From positions 1 to 8,708 of the forward strand of contig JACZXM010000095.1 in the NCBI GenBank assembly GCA_022571615.1: DNA of 8,708 nucleotides, read 5' to 3'. A model generated the notes under the pieces. It was not told the DNA's origin and did not search any database. It was given only the letters and a program-made list of their open reading frames with translations. Shown here piece by piece: positions 1 to 7,186 of this stretch (its first letter is position 1; every line of letters starts with the position of its first letter). This DNA comes from Acidobacteriota bacterium. Its GTDB lineage: Bacteria; Acidobacteriota; UBA890; WLXD01. Made by a program: the position numbers and the translations under genes.

Positions 1-122
1 ATGACCTCATCGAGGATCGAGATATTGGCGCGTCCGGTGCGCACGCTCCGCAAGTCGCGACCTACCGCCTCTACGGCCAAATGCATGCGCCGCTGCGCGT
101 CGAGAAGCGTTTCGTTGATCAT
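1..122 (-). CDS. frr: Ribosome recycling factor, N-terminal 40 residues (cut by window edge)
   Basis: RRF works with EF-G to split the post-termination 70S ribosome and release mRNA and tRNA in the cytoplasm. Only codons 1-40 are present, since the gene runs off the left edge. The start MINETLLDAQRRM and the segment SVRTGRANISILDEV (residues 26-40) match the beginning of the RRF family, where VRTGRA is the most recognisable N-terminal block. The ATG at 122-120 is chosen because an in-frame TGA lies only four codons upstream, so no earlier start is possible. The Shine-Dalgarno match is weak (GGTTGAG, about 9 nt upstream). It follows pyrH with a 68-nt spacer, the classical pyrH-frr pairing. Identification is firm despite the truncation; nothing can be said about the C-terminal half. 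Confidence 0.93.
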   Translation of the reverse strand, partial: MINETLLDAQRRMHLAVEAVGRDLRSVRTGRANISILDEV

Positions 123-190
123 GCTGGTCGCTCAACCGAGTTTGCGGTAACGGTCACCAGTAGGCCGTGATCGGAGTGTGCTGGGTCCTG

Positions 191-934
191 CTAGCGTCGT
201 TGGTCATCCTCGCAGGTGATCAGCGAGCCGATGGGCTCGCCGCGAACCGCTCGCACGATATTACCGGATTGCCGGATGTTGAAGATCAGGATCGGCAGCC
301 GGTTCTCCATACAATGAGTGACCGCCGCCGAATCCATCACCCTCAGGCGGCGATCGAGCACCACATCGAAGGTGGTGCTCGGAATCAGCTCGGCGCTGCT
401 GTCGGTCTCCGGATCGGCGGTAAAGAGCCCATCGACCTTCGTGCCCTTCATCAGCACATCAGCGCCGATCTCCAACCCGCGCAGCGCGGCGGCGGTGTCG
501 GTAGAGAAGTACGGGCTGCCGGTCCCGGCGGCAAAGATCACCACGCGTCCGCGCTCCAGGTGCCGCATCGCGCGACGCCGGATGAACGGCTCGGCGACCT
601 TGTCCATGCGGATGGCCGACAGTACGCGTGTCTCCAGGCCGCGTTTCTCGAGCGCATCCTGTAGCGCCAGGCTGTTCATCACCGTCGCCAACATGCCGAT
701 GTAATCGGCGCTGACGCGGTCGATGCCGAGCTTGTCGGCGCTCATGCCGCGGAAGATGTTACCCCCGCCGATGACGATGCCGATGGTGGTGCCGGTGGCG
801 TGGGCATCGTGAATCTCATCGGCTACCGAGCGCACGACCACGTGGTCGATGCCGTAGCCCTGACTGCCCATCAGAGCCTCGCCCGAGAGCTTCAGTAGAA
901 CTCGGGAGTATCCTTTGCTGCCAGGCTCGGGCAT
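191..934 (-). CDS. pyrH: Uridylate kinase (UMP kinase)
   Basis: Phosphorylates UMP to UDP with ATP in de novo pyrimidine nucleotide synthesis. It is the bacterial hexameric enzyme of the amino-acid kinase fold, allosterically controlled by GTP and UTP in characterised homologues. At 247 residues it is the normal family length. Visible signatures are the N-terminal phosphate-binding KLSGEALMG (residues 15-23, Lys15), the glycine-rich IGGGNIFRG (about 55-63), the UMP-site region [16 protein letters not shown] (from residue 76), the [13 protein letters not shown] loop, and a C-terminal NRLPILIFN segment. The ATG start lies 15 nt after the tsf stop codon, with only a G-rich stretch (ACGGGGT) as ribosome-binding signal, which suggests translation coupled to tsf. 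It sits in the conserved rpsB-tsf-pyrH-frr block. Nothing appears broken. Confidence 0.97.
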   Translation of the reverse strand: MPEPGSKGYSRVLLKLSGEALMGSQGYGIDHVVVRSVADEIHDAHATGTTIGIVIGGGNIFRGMSADKLGIDRVSADYIGMLATVMNSLALQDALEKRGLETRVLSAIRMDKVAEPFIRRRAMRHLERGRVVIFAAGTGSPYFSTDTAAALRGLEIGADVLMKGTKVDGLFTADPETDSSAELIPSTTFDVVLDRRLRVMDSAAVTHCMENRLPILIFNIRQSGNIVRAVRGEPIGSLITCEDDQRR

Positions 935-949
935 CGCGACCCCGTCGCC

Positions 950-1585
950 CTATTCTTTGTTGGCGGGGCTCGCCACCGCCAGGGTGGCTTCCGGCTCCCC
1001 GATTGCCAGGCGCGCGAACCTGCGGACGACGATGTTCTCGCCGATCTTGGCGATTGCGTCGGTGATCATGTCGCCAACCTTGTGATCCGGATCCTTGACG
1101 AAGCCCTGCTCGAGCAAGCACACATCCGAGTAGTAGCGCTTCACCTTGCCCTCGACGATCTTCTCCACGATCTGCTCGGGCTTTCCCTCGGCGATGGCCT
1201 GCTGCCGGTATAGCTGTTTTTCGGATTCCAACATGGCGGCGTCGACATCATCGCGGCTGACGCACGTGGGGTTTGCCGCCGCCACATGCATCGCCAGATC
1301 GCGCCCCAGCTGCACGAAGTCCTCGTTGCGGGCAACGAAGTCCGTCTCGCAGTTCAGCTCCAGGATCACCGCGATCTTGCCGCCCATGTGAACGTACGAC
1401 TCGATGCGCCCTTCGCTTGCAACACGGCCCGCGCGCTTGGCTGCTTTCGCCTTACCCATCGTGCGCAGGACCTTGATCGCTTCGTCGATGTCGCCGCCGG
1501 CTTCCTTGAGCGCAGCCTTGCAGTCCATGATGCCGACGCTGGTGCGCTGGCGCAGCTCCTTGACCGCGGCTGCTGTGATTTCCAT
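950..1585 (-). CDS. tsf: Translation elongation factor Ts (short form)
   Basis: EF-Ts is the guanine-nucleotide exchange factor that recycles EF-Tu from its GDP form. The 211-residue product opens with the UBA-like domain (residues 1-55; VKELRQRTSVGIMDCKAAL is typical) and then has the core with ELNCETDFVARN. Its TDFV motif (residues 81-84) is the loop that inserts into EF-Tu near the magnesium site. The protein is shorter than the roughly 280-residue enterobacterial form: it lacks the second core subdomain, as in many Gram-positive and deltaproteobacterial EF-Ts proteins. The C-terminus still carries the conserved KVGDMITDAIAKIGENI segment. The ATG is preceded by a weak GCGGAA. A 105-nt spacer with two small hairpins separates it from rpsB, and pyrH follows at 15 nt. 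Confidence 0.97.
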   Translation of the reverse strand: MEITAAAVKELRQRTSVGIMDCKAALKEAGGDIDEAIKVLRTMGKAKAAKRAGRVASEGRIESYVHMGGKIAVILELNCETDFVARNEDFVQLGRDLAMHVAAANPTCVSRDDVDAAMLESEKQLYRQQAIAEGKPEQIVEKIVEGKVKRYYSDVCLLEQGFVKDPDHKVGDMITDAIAKIGENIVVRRFARLAIGEPEATLAVASPANKE

Positions 1586-1690
1586 GGTTCCGCTATCTCG
1601 CCTTCGGGTGTACGGATCTTTCGCACGGCTCCCGGGGAACCGGCGGGACGTTGCTCGCGCGTCGCCTACGAAGGCGCCGCATGGTGTGTG
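1586..1690 (-). other. rpsB-tsf spacer with two hairpins
   Basis: This 105-nt transcribed spacer holds two inverted repeats. One is a 5-bp stem with a 4-nt loop (1663-1676: CGCCT, TCGT, AGGCG on the minus strand). The other has six pairs including one G-U wobble (1626-1642: CGGTTC, loop CCCGG, GAGCCG). Neither is followed by a T-run, so a rho-independent terminator is not supported. They could slow transcription or processing between S2 and EF-Ts, which are needed in different amounts. That role is inferred. Confidence 0.35.
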
Positions 1691-2560
1691 TCAGCTCGCT
1701 TCGGACGAGGACGGTTCAGCCCCGGTCTCCGCCTTCGGCTCCACCTCGGTCTCAGCCGCCTTCGGCTCGGCCTTGGCTTTCTTGCCAGCCTCGGCCGCCT
1801 GCTCGGCCTCCTCGGCCGCCTGCTTCGCCTGCTTGGCCTCCTCGACCTCCCGCGCTGCATCCTCGGCCCGCTTCTCGTAGGTGCCGCGGCCGGCAAGGAT
1901 GGCATCCGCCGCCAAGCGGCAGAACAGTCGGATCGATCGAATCGCATCGTCGTTGCCGGGAACCACGTAGTCGATACCGTCGGGATCGCAATTGGTGTCG
2001 ACCACCGCGACCACTGGAATGCCGAGCTTGATGGCCTCCGCGACCGCAATCGCCTCTCGATAAATGTCGATGACGAAAACGACGTCAGGCAACCCGCCCA
2101 TGTCCTTGATGCCGATCAGGTTGCGTTCCAGCTTGAACAGCGAGCGACGCAACCGCAGGACTTCCTTCTTGGGAAGCAACTCGAAGCGCCCATCCTCGGA
2201 CATCGCCTCCAGATCGCGGTAGCGATCGATGCTGCGACTGACCGTGGCATAGTTGGTCAGCAGGCCACCGAGCCCCCGGTGGTTGACGTAGAACTGGCCG
2301 CAACGATTCGCCTCTTCGGAGATGATCTCCTGGGCCTGGCGCTTGGTGCCCACGAACAGCACCTTGCCACTCTGCGCTGCCTCTTCTTCCAGGAACTGAA
2401 GCGCCCCTTGCCATGCACGCTGCGTCTTCTGCAGGTCGATGATGTAGATGCCGTTGCGCTTGGCGAAGATGAAGGGCTTCATCTTCGGGTTCCAACGACG
2501 GGTCTGGTGCCCGAAGTGGACGCCGGCCTCCAGCAACTCGCGGAGCGTTACGCTGACCAC
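1691..2560 (-). CDS. rpsB: 30S ribosomal protein S2 with a long charged C-terminal extension
   Basis: S2 binds the back of the 30S subunit between head and body and is required for S1 assembly in many bacteria. The start is the GTG at 2560-2558: AGGAGG (2572-2567) lies 6 nt before it, and the reading then gives [18 protein letters not shown], the normal S2 beginning. The same frame is open 28 codons further upstream, but that stretch overlaps rpsI and has no S2 similarity. The family core includes [27 protein letters not shown] and [20 protein letters not shown]. At 289 residues it exceeds the roughly 240 of E. coli S2. The surplus is a tail of about 59 residues (about 1694-1870), rich in Ala, Glu and Lys, probably helical then disordered. 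rpsI lies 10 nt upstream; no separate S2 leader is visible. Confidence 0.97.
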   Translation of the reverse strand: MVSVTLRELLEAGVHFGHQTRRWNPKMKPFIFAKRNGIYIIDLQKTQRAWQGALQFLEEEAAQSGKVLFVGTKRQAQEIISEEANRCGQFYVNHRGLGGLLTNYATVSRSIDRYRDLEAMSEDGRFELLPKKEVLRLRRSLFKLERNLIGIKDMGGLPDVVFVIDIYREAIAVAEAIKLGIPVVAVVDTNCDPDGIDYVVPGNDDAIRSIRLFCRLAADAILAGRGTYEKRAEDAAREVEEAKQAKQAAEEAEQAAEAGKKAKAEPKAAETEVEPKAETGAEPSSSEAS

Positions 2561-2566
2561 CCGTGT

Positions 2567-2572
2567 CCTCCT
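2567..2572 (-). promoter_or_regulatory. Shine-Dalgarno AGGAGG of rpsB, overlapping the rpsI stop codon
   Basis: The minus strand reads TAGGAGGACACGGGTG. The first three bases are the rpsI stop codon (2573-2571), AGGAGG begins inside it, and the GTG start of rpsB follows after 6 nt. This perfect site decides the rpsB start and implies that a ribosome ending rpsI covers the rpsB initiation site. Confidence 0.85.
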
Positions 2573-2963
2573 AGCGCTTGCTGAACTGGAACCTGGCGCG
2601 CGCCCCACGTTGCCCGTATTTCTTGCGTTCCTTGCGGCGGGCATCGCGCGTCAAAAATCCGTGCTCTTTGAGAGTGGGCCGCAACTCCGGATCCGAATCC
2701 AACAGAGCACGGGCGATTCCGTGGCGTACTGCGCCGGCCTGGCCCGCAGGACCGCCACCCTTGACGGTGATCTTCAAGTCGTACTTGCCAACGCCCTCGA
2801 TGAGCGTCAGCGCTTGCAGCGCCAGTGTCTGATGCGTCGCGAGCGGGAAATAGTCGTCCAGCGTGCGCTTGTTGACCGTGACCTCGCCGCTTCCCGGGCG
2901 CAAGAACACGCGAGCCACCGACGACTTCCTCTTGCCGGTTCCGTAATACTGTGCTTCCGCCAT
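2571..2963 (-). CDS. rpsI: 30S ribosomal protein S9
   Basis: S9 sits in the 30S head, and its C-terminal tail reaches towards the anticodon of the P-site tRNA. The 130-residue length equals the usual family size. The start [19 protein letters not shown], the middle [19 protein letters not shown] and the end [17 protein letters not shown] are all diagnostic; the terminal SKR is the P-site-contacting tail. The ATG at 2963 is preceded by GGAG (2974-2971) with 7-nt spacing. rplM ends 15 nt upstream, the near-universal rplM-rpsI pair, and rpsB starts 10 nt downstream. S9 is intact and nothing is unusual about it. Confidence 0.98.
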   Translation of the reverse strand: MAEAQYYGTGKRKSSVARVFLRPGSGEVTVNKRTLDDYFPLATHQTLALQALTLIEGVGKYDLKITVKGGGPAGQAGAVRHGIARALLDSDPELRPTLKEHGFLTRDARRKERKKYGQRGARARFQFSKR

Positions 2964-2978
2964 CGACTTGCTCCGGGA

Positions 2979-3407
2979 CTACTCGGTGTAGGGCTGTGGC
3001 TGCTGGGCCTCGTGAGGATGCTCAGCACCGGCATAGACGCGCAGCTTACGGTACATCTGGCGACCTAGCTTATTTTTCGGAAGCATCCCTTTGATCGCCA
3101 GCTCGATCACCCTTTCCGGGTGGGTCTCCATCATCCGCCGCGCGCTCGTCTCTTTGAGGCCGCCAGGATACCCGCTGTAGCGGTAGTAGATCTTCTTGTC
3201 GAGCTTGTTGCCGGTCAGCACGACCTTGTCCGCGTTCACGACCACCACGTGATCGCCGCAGTCCAGAAACGGAGTGTACGTCGGCTTGTGCTTGCCCATC
3301 AGCAGGCGAGCCACGGTCGACGCCAGACGGCCGAGCACGGCGTCCTCGGCATCGAGCGTCCACCAGCGGCGCTCGATCTCTTTTTCAGAAGGAAATGGGG
3401 TGCTCAT
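2979..3407 (-). CDS. rplM: 50S ribosomal protein L13
   Basis: L13 is an early-assembling 50S protein that binds 23S rRNA. From the ATG at 3407 the product is 142 residues, the same length as E. coli L13. Family blocks are [18 protein letters not shown] near the N-terminus, [21 protein letters not shown] in the middle, and [20 protein letters not shown] with [15 protein letters not shown] at the end. The frame is open for 14 more codons upstream to a TTG at 3449, but that addition lacks family similarity and has no ribosome-binding site. The ATG has GGAA 7 nt upstream. A 103-nt spacer separates it from pnp, and rpsI follows at 15 nt. No S1-type or L13-specific leader could be recognised. Confidence 0.97.
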   Translation of the reverse strand: MSTPFPSEKEIERRWWTLDAEDAVLGRLASTVARLLMGKHKPTYTPFLDCGDHVVVVNADKVVLTGNKLDKKIYYRYSGYPGGLKETSARRMMETHPERVIELAIKGMLPKNKLGRQMYRKLRVYAGAEHPHEAQQPQPYTE

Positions 3408-3510
3408 TGGAACATTCCGGCCTTGTCCGGGTCGCTGACGAATCACCAACTCCCGGCGTGTAGCCTGTTGTCGTTATCGATGCGCGACGTGGCGTCCACG
3501 CGGCCCCTGT

Positions 3511-5607
3511 TCAGGCGCCAGCGGCCGCCTTTTCCTCCTCGGTCAACGCCTTGAGCGAAAGCCGGATTCGGTTGGGGGATTCGATCTTGACGACCTTGAC
3601 CACAAGCGACTGGCCCTCGGTGACGTACTCGCGAATATCGCTCACATGATGGTCCGCGACCTCAGATATGTGCAGCAGCCCGTCGGTGCCGGGCAGGATC
3701 TCGACAAAGGCGCCGAAGTCCTTGATCGAGCGCACCGTACCCCGGTACACCTTGCCGACCTCGGCCTCCTGGGTGAGGTTCTCGATCATCTTCTGCGCCG
3801 CGGCACAGGCATCCACGTCGGGTGAGGCGATCTGCACCGTGCCGTCGTCCTCGACGTTGATCTTGCAGCCCGTGTCCTCCTGCATCTGCCGGATGATGCG
3901 GCCCCCGGGACCGATGATGTCACGGATCCGGTCGACCGGGATCTTGAGGCTGATGATCCGCGGTGCCCAGCGGCTGGTCTCCTTGCGCGGTGCGGAGATC
4001 GCTTCGCTCATCTTGCGCAGGATGTGCATGCGATTCTCGCGCGCCTGATTGAGGGCCTGCTCGAAGATCTCCCGCGACAGACCCGAGACCTTGATGTCCA
4101 TCTGCAGCGCCGTGATCCCGCGCGGGGTCCCGGCCACTTTGAAGTCCATGTCACCGTAGTGATCTTCCTCGCCAGCGATATCGGACAGAATGGCGATCTT
4201 GTCGCCCTCCTTCATCAGGCCCATGGCGATACCGGCCACCGGCGCCTTGATCGGCACCCCCGCATCCATCATCGAGAGCGTCGCCCCGCAGATGGTCGCC
4301 ATCGAGGATGAGCCATTGGACTCGAGTATGTCCGACACCGTGCGCAGCACGTACGGCCAGTCGTCCTCGGACGGGATCACGGGCTGGAGTGCGCGTTCGG
4401 CGAGGTTGCCGTGGCCGATCTCGCGCCGGCCCGGCCCGCGCAGAAAGCGTGCCTCACCGACGCAGAACGGCGGGAAGTTGTAGTGCAGTAGGAATTTCTT
4501 CCAGTACTCGCCTTCGTACTGCTCGATCTTCTTGGCGTCGACTGTGGTGCCCAGCGTGGTGGTCACGAAGGCCTGCGTCTCGCCGCGCGTAAAGAGCGCC
4601 GAGCCATGGACACGCGGCGCATACCCCACCTCGCAGTGGATCGGACGGACCTCGTCAAATGCGCGGCCGTCGACACGCACACCGCGCTCCAGAACGGAGT
4701 CGCGTGTGTGGCGCTTGATCAACTCGCTGACCGCCTCGCCGGCGATCTCGAGCAGGCCCTCATCCTCGGCGAGCTCGGCCTTGACCTCCTCCTTGATCTC
4801 GGACATGCGATCACGCCGCTCGATCTTGTCGCCGATGGTCAGCGCCTCGCGGATCTTGTCGCCGGCTAAAGTATCGATCCGGTCGACGGCCTCGGGGTCC
4901 AGGACGGTCGGCTCGAAACGGAACTTCTCGATGCCGCGCTGTTGCCGCATCTTCTCCTGCAGATCGATCGCCGCCTCGACGAACGGCTGCACGAACTCGA
5001 GCGCCCCGATGATCTCGTCCTCGGACACCTCGTCGGCGCCGGCCTCGACCATCATCACCGCGTCACGGCGCGCGCTCAGCACCATGTCGAGACGGCTGTC
5101 CTCGAGCTCGGTCGTGGTCGGGTTGAGGATGTACCCATCATCGGTCAACCCGACTCGGAACCCCGCGAACGGAGTGTCGAACGGAATGCGCGAGCAATAC
5201 AACGCGCACGACGCGCCGAGCTTGGCCAGCATGCTGGGATCGTTCTCGCCGTCGGCCGACAGCACCATACCGATCACCTGGGTCTCGAACCGGTACCCCT
5301 TCGGGAACAGCGGCCGGATACTGCGATCGATCATCCGGCAGGTCAGGATCTCCTTCTCGCTCGGCCGGCCCTCGCGCTTGAAGAACCCACCCGGGATCTT
5401 GCCGCCGGCGTAGCTCCACTCACGGTAATCGACCGTCAGCGGCAGAAACGACGCGTCCTTCGGCTTGCGCTGCATGACCGCCGTCACCAACACCTTCGTG
5501 TCGCCGCACGACACCACCACCGCCCCATCCGCCTGACGGGCGATCCTTCCCATTTCGAACTCGAACGTCTTGCCGCCGAACTCGATCGTCTCACGCACGA
5601 TTGTCAC
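3511..5607 (-). CDS. pnp: Polyribonucleotide nucleotidyltransferase (PNPase)
   Basis: PNPase degrades RNA 3' to 5' by phosphorolysis, releasing nucleoside diphosphates, and can add tails in reverse; it is a trimer and often part of the degradosome. The 698 residues show two RNase PH domains (about 1-215 and 305-535) around an alpha-helical linker, then a KH domain (about 552-610; GPGG at 566-569) and an S1 domain (about 617-690; YRGTVRSIKDFGAFVEILPG). In the second core, SDIAGEEDHYGDMDF (475-489) carries aspartates 476 and 482, equivalent to E. coli Asp486 and Asp492, and GRREIGHG (393-400) is intact. The start is GTG at 5607, with AAGGA (5620-5616) 8 nt upstream. rpsO lies 196 nt upstream and rplM 103 nt downstream. 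The leader stem at 5621-5673 may serve autoregulation. Confidence 0.98.
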   Translation of the reverse strand: MTIVRETIEFGGKTFEFEMGRIARQADGAVVVSCGDTKVLVTAVMQRKPKDASFLPLTVDYREWSYAGGKIPGGFFKREGRPSEKEILTCRMIDRSIRPLFPKGYRFETQVIGMVLSADGENDPSMLAKLGASCALYCSRIPFDTPFAGFRVGLTDDGYILNPTTTELEDSRLDMVLSARRDAVMMVEAGADEVSEDEIIGALEFVQPFVEAAIDLQEKMRQQRGIEKFRFEPTVLDPEAVDRIDTLAGDKIREALTIGDKIERRDRMSEIKEEVKAELAEDEGLLEIAGEAVSELIKRHTRDSVLERGVRVDGRAFDEVRPIHCEVGYAPRVHGSALFTRGETQAFVTTTLGTTVDAKKIEQYEGEYWKKFLLHYNFPPFCVGEARFLRGPGRREIGHGNLAERALQPVIPSEDDWPYVLRTVSDILESNGSSSMATICGATLSMMDAGVPIKAPVAGIAMGLMKEGDKIAILSDIAGEEDHYGDMDFKVAGTPRGITALQMDIKVSGLSREIFEQALNQARENRMHILRKMSEAISAPRKETSRWAPRIISLKIPVDRIRDIIGPGGRIIRQMQEDTGCKINVEDDGTVQIASPDVDACAAAQKMIENLTQEAEVGKVYRGTVRSIKDFGAFVEILPGTDGLLHISEVADHHVSDIREYVTEGQSLVVKVVKIESPNRIRLSLKALTEEEKAAAGA

Positions 5608-5620
5608 TGAGTCTGTCCTT

Positions 5621-5673
5621 CAAGCTGCACAGGGGAATCCCGACAGAGGGCGAGTTAGTTGAAGCGCAGCTTG
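5621..5673 (-). promoter_or_regulatory. Stem-loop in the pnp leader abutting the ribosome-binding site
   Basis: In the transcript, CAAGCUGCGC (5673-5664) pairs with GUGCAGCUUG (5630-5621): ten pairs, of which one is a G-U wobble, enclosing 33 nt. The 3' arm ends immediately before AAGGA, the pnp Shine-Dalgarno sequence. In E. coli the pnp leader forms a long stem that RNase III cuts and PNPase then removes to repress its own translation. A similar role here is inferred from position, not from sequence identity. Confidence 0.55.
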
Positions 5674-5683
5674 GTTACACAGG

Positions 5684-5703
5684 CGCCGGAGAGAGTCCCG
5701 GCG
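5684..5703 (-). repeat. GC hairpin in the rpsO-pnp spacer
   Basis: A perfect 6-bp inverted repeat (CGCCGG and CCGGCG) with an 8-nt loop lies upstream of the pnp leader stem. No T-run follows on the minus strand, so it is not an intrinsic terminator. It may be part of a processed leader or protect the rpsO 3' end after cleavage; both are inferences. Confidence 0.4.
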
Positions 5704-5803
5704 GTGCGTCCGAGAAGACCTCGTCAACCGAGTTCCGCTAATTTTCTCTTTCGCCGCGTCCGCTTTGTCCGCTGTTGTTCTCTTCCGTTTCCGCGTTGTG
5801 CTG

Positions 5804-6061
5804 TTATCGCCGCAGACCGAGCGACTGAATCAGGCTCTGATACTCGCCGACGTCCTCGCGCTTGAGATAGTCCAGCAACCGGCGCCGCCGGCCAACCAGC
5901 ATCAACAGGCCGCGCTGTGTGGCAAAGTCCTTCTTGTGAGCCTTCATGTGCTCGGTAAGGTGCTTGATGCGAGCGGTCAGCTGAGCGACCTGCACCTCGG
6001 GCGACCCCGTATCCGACGGATGTCGCCGGTACTGTTGCATTGCAATTGCGCCGTTACTCAT
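5804..6061 (-). CDS. rpsO: 30S ribosomal protein S15
   Basis: S15 is a primary 16S rRNA binding protein of the 30S platform. From the ATG at 6061 the product has 85 residues, slightly shorter than the usual 88-89, with four residues missing before the DTGS motif. Diagnostic segments are [41 protein letters not shown] and the terminal LGLRR. The frame is open to a TTG at 6112, but that N-terminal addition has no family support. The start has only a weak AGAG ahead of it, so translation may depend on leader structure, as known for S15 autoregulation in several bacteria. truB lies 198 nt upstream and pnp 196 nt downstream. A candidate promoter at 6133-6161 could serve rpsO and pnp independently of truB. 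Confidence 0.96.
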   Translation of the reverse strand: MSNGAIAMQQYRRHPSDTGSPEVQVAQLTARIKHLTEHMKAHKKDFATQRGLLMLVGRRRRLLDYLKREDVGEYQSLIQSLGLRR

Positions 6062-6078
6062 CTCTGCTTTTGATCCAT

Positions 6079-6104
6079 TCCGCAAGCTACTTCCGGTCTG
6101 CGGA
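6079..6104 (-). promoter_or_regulatory. Leader hairpin ahead of rpsO
   Basis: The leader contains a perfect 6-bp stem, TCCGCA (6104-6099) with TGCGGA (6084-6079), and a 14-nt loop, ending 17 nt before the rpsO ATG. S15 represses its own mRNA in several phyla through unrelated leader structures, so this is a candidate S15 site. I do not recognise a described S15 leader class in it. Confidence 0.35.
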
Positions 6105-6132
6105 CACACCAATACAGCAGCCGGGTTTCGTT

Positions 6133-6161
6133 AGGCTAGCATAGCCCCTGTGGCCTGTAAA
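6133..6161 (-). promoter_or_regulatory. Candidate sigma70 promoter for rpsO-pnp
   Basis: The minus strand has TTTACA (6161-6156), a 17-nt spacer and TAGCCT (6138-6133), with TGC directly before the second hexamer giving an extended -10. Transcription would begin near 6126, leaving a leader of about 65 nt before rpsO. The -35 matches consensus at five of six positions, but the -10 is poor, so support is moderate. Confidence 0.45.
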
Positions 6162-6205
6162 ATACCTCGCTCCGTCGGTGTGGGTCCGCTATTCATGGGG
6201 CATGG

Positions 6206-6227
6206 GCCCGCTCGAAGCGCCGCGGGC
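6206..6227 (-). repeat. Hairpin downstream of truB
   Basis: GCCCGC and GCGGGC form a 6-bp stem with a 10-nt loop about 30 nt after the truB stop codon. No T-run follows on the minus strand, so it is not a convincing terminator. It may stabilise the 3' end of the upstream message. Confidence 0.3.
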
Positions 6228-6259
6228 TGCTTTAGTTTCCCGGCTGCCCAACGATCATC

Positions 6260-7186
6260 CTATCCGAGCACGACGCGGGGCTGCAGGATACCGCCGGGAA
6301 GGACCTCGGCGGCGGCCAGCATGCGGTGCTTCGGGTCCAGGAGCTTCGCCCACTGCGCCTTCCCCGACCCGGTCACGACCGCACCGCCAGCACCGACGCC
6401 GCGCTCGATAACGTAGCGCGGCTCGATCACACCGCCGTTGCGCAGCACCTGCGCGCCCTGCTCGTTAAGGGTCACGAACGCCCATGAGGGCAACATCTCG
6501 GCCGGCTCCATTGCCCGCGCCAGGATGTCCTGTGGCGGCGCTTCCAGCAGCTCGTCCCAGAGGATGGCGCCCTGGAGGTCGAACTCGGCAACGCTCAAGC
6601 GGCGCAGTGCTTCCAGATGCGACGGGCATCCCAGCGCCGTGCCCAGATCGTGGGCCAACGTGCGCAGATACGTTCCCGGGCCGCAGCGCACCCGCAGGCG
6701 AATCCGTCCCTGTCCGACTTCCAGCACCTGGATCCAGTGAATGGTCACGCGGGTGGGCTCGTGGACCACCTGTTCACCGCGGCGGGCCCGCTTGTATGCC
6801 GGTTGGCCGCGGATTTTCTTCGCCGAATACACCGGCGGCACCTGATCGATCTCGCCGACGAACCGCTCCACCGCGCCCTCGACCTGCGCCAAGGTCAGTT
6901 CGGGCGCCGGCACCACCTCGCCTATCTGTGCGCCGTCGGCATCGTAGGTGTCGGTCGCCCAGCCCAGTCGGACCGTGCCCTCGTACACCTTGTCGCGGTG
7001 TTGGAGGAAACGCGTCAGCCGTGTCGCCTTGCCGATGCACACCAGCAGCACGCCGGTGGCCTGTGGATCCAGCGTGCCGGTGTGACCGGCGCGGCAGTTG
7101 AGGCACCGCCGCACTTTGAGGACAACGTCGTGCGAGGTACACCCCGGGGGCTTGTCGATCACCAGCATCCCCAGCGGCTCGCTCAT
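6260..7186 (-). CDS. truB: tRNA pseudouridine(55) synthase
   Basis: TruB converts U55 in the T-loop of tRNAs to pseudouridine and also acts as a tRNA folding chaperone. The 308-residue protein opens with GMLVIDKPPGCTSHDVV and has the catalytic block AGHTGTLDPQATGVLLV, in which Asp40 is the nucleophile. It continues with GWATDTYDADG, the VPPVYSAKKIRGQPAYKRARRGE segment and the GPGTYLRTLAHDLG motif. The last 60 residues fit the C-terminal PUA-like domain. The ATG at 7186 overlaps the TGA of the preceding gene as ATGA, so translation is probably coupled. The order DHH phosphoesterase-truB-rpsO is common in deltaproteobacteria and Firmicutes. No defect is visible. Confidence 0.97.
   Translation of the reverse strand: MSEPLGMLVIDKPPGCTSHDVVLKVRRCLNCRAGHTGTLDPQATGVLLVCIGKATRLTRFLQHRDKVYEGTVRLGWATDTYDADGAQIGEVVPAPELTLAQVEGAVERFVGEIDQVPPVYSAKKIRGQPAYKRARRGEQVVHEPTRVTIHWIQVLEVGQGRIRLRVRCGPGTYLRTLAHDLGTALGCPSHLEALRRLSVAEFDLQGAILWDELLEAPPQDILARAMEPAEMLPSWAFVTLNEQGAQVLRNGGVIEPRYVIERGVGAGGAVVTGSGKAQWAKLLDPKHRMLAAAEVLPGGILQPRVVLG

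Noticed and set aside
146..158. Hairpin in the pyrH-frr spacer
   Set aside because: Five pairs including a G-U wobble with a 3-nt loop; too weak to call a regulatory element in GC-rich sequence.
1286..2584. 432-residue open frame on the plus strand across tsf and rpsB
   Set aside because: It is fully antisense to two certain genes, and its low-complexity Leu/Arg-rich product has no family features; GC-rich codon bias on the other strand explains its length.
3488..3500. Hairpin after pnp as a transcription terminator
   Set aside because: The stem is only 5 bp (CGTGG, ACG, CCACG) and no T-run follows on the minus strand, so it does not support termination between pnp and rplM.
4532..5413. 293-residue open frame on the plus strand inside pnp
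   Set aside because: Antisense to PNPase, with a Ser/Arg-rich composition typical of a mirror frame and no ribosome-binding site.
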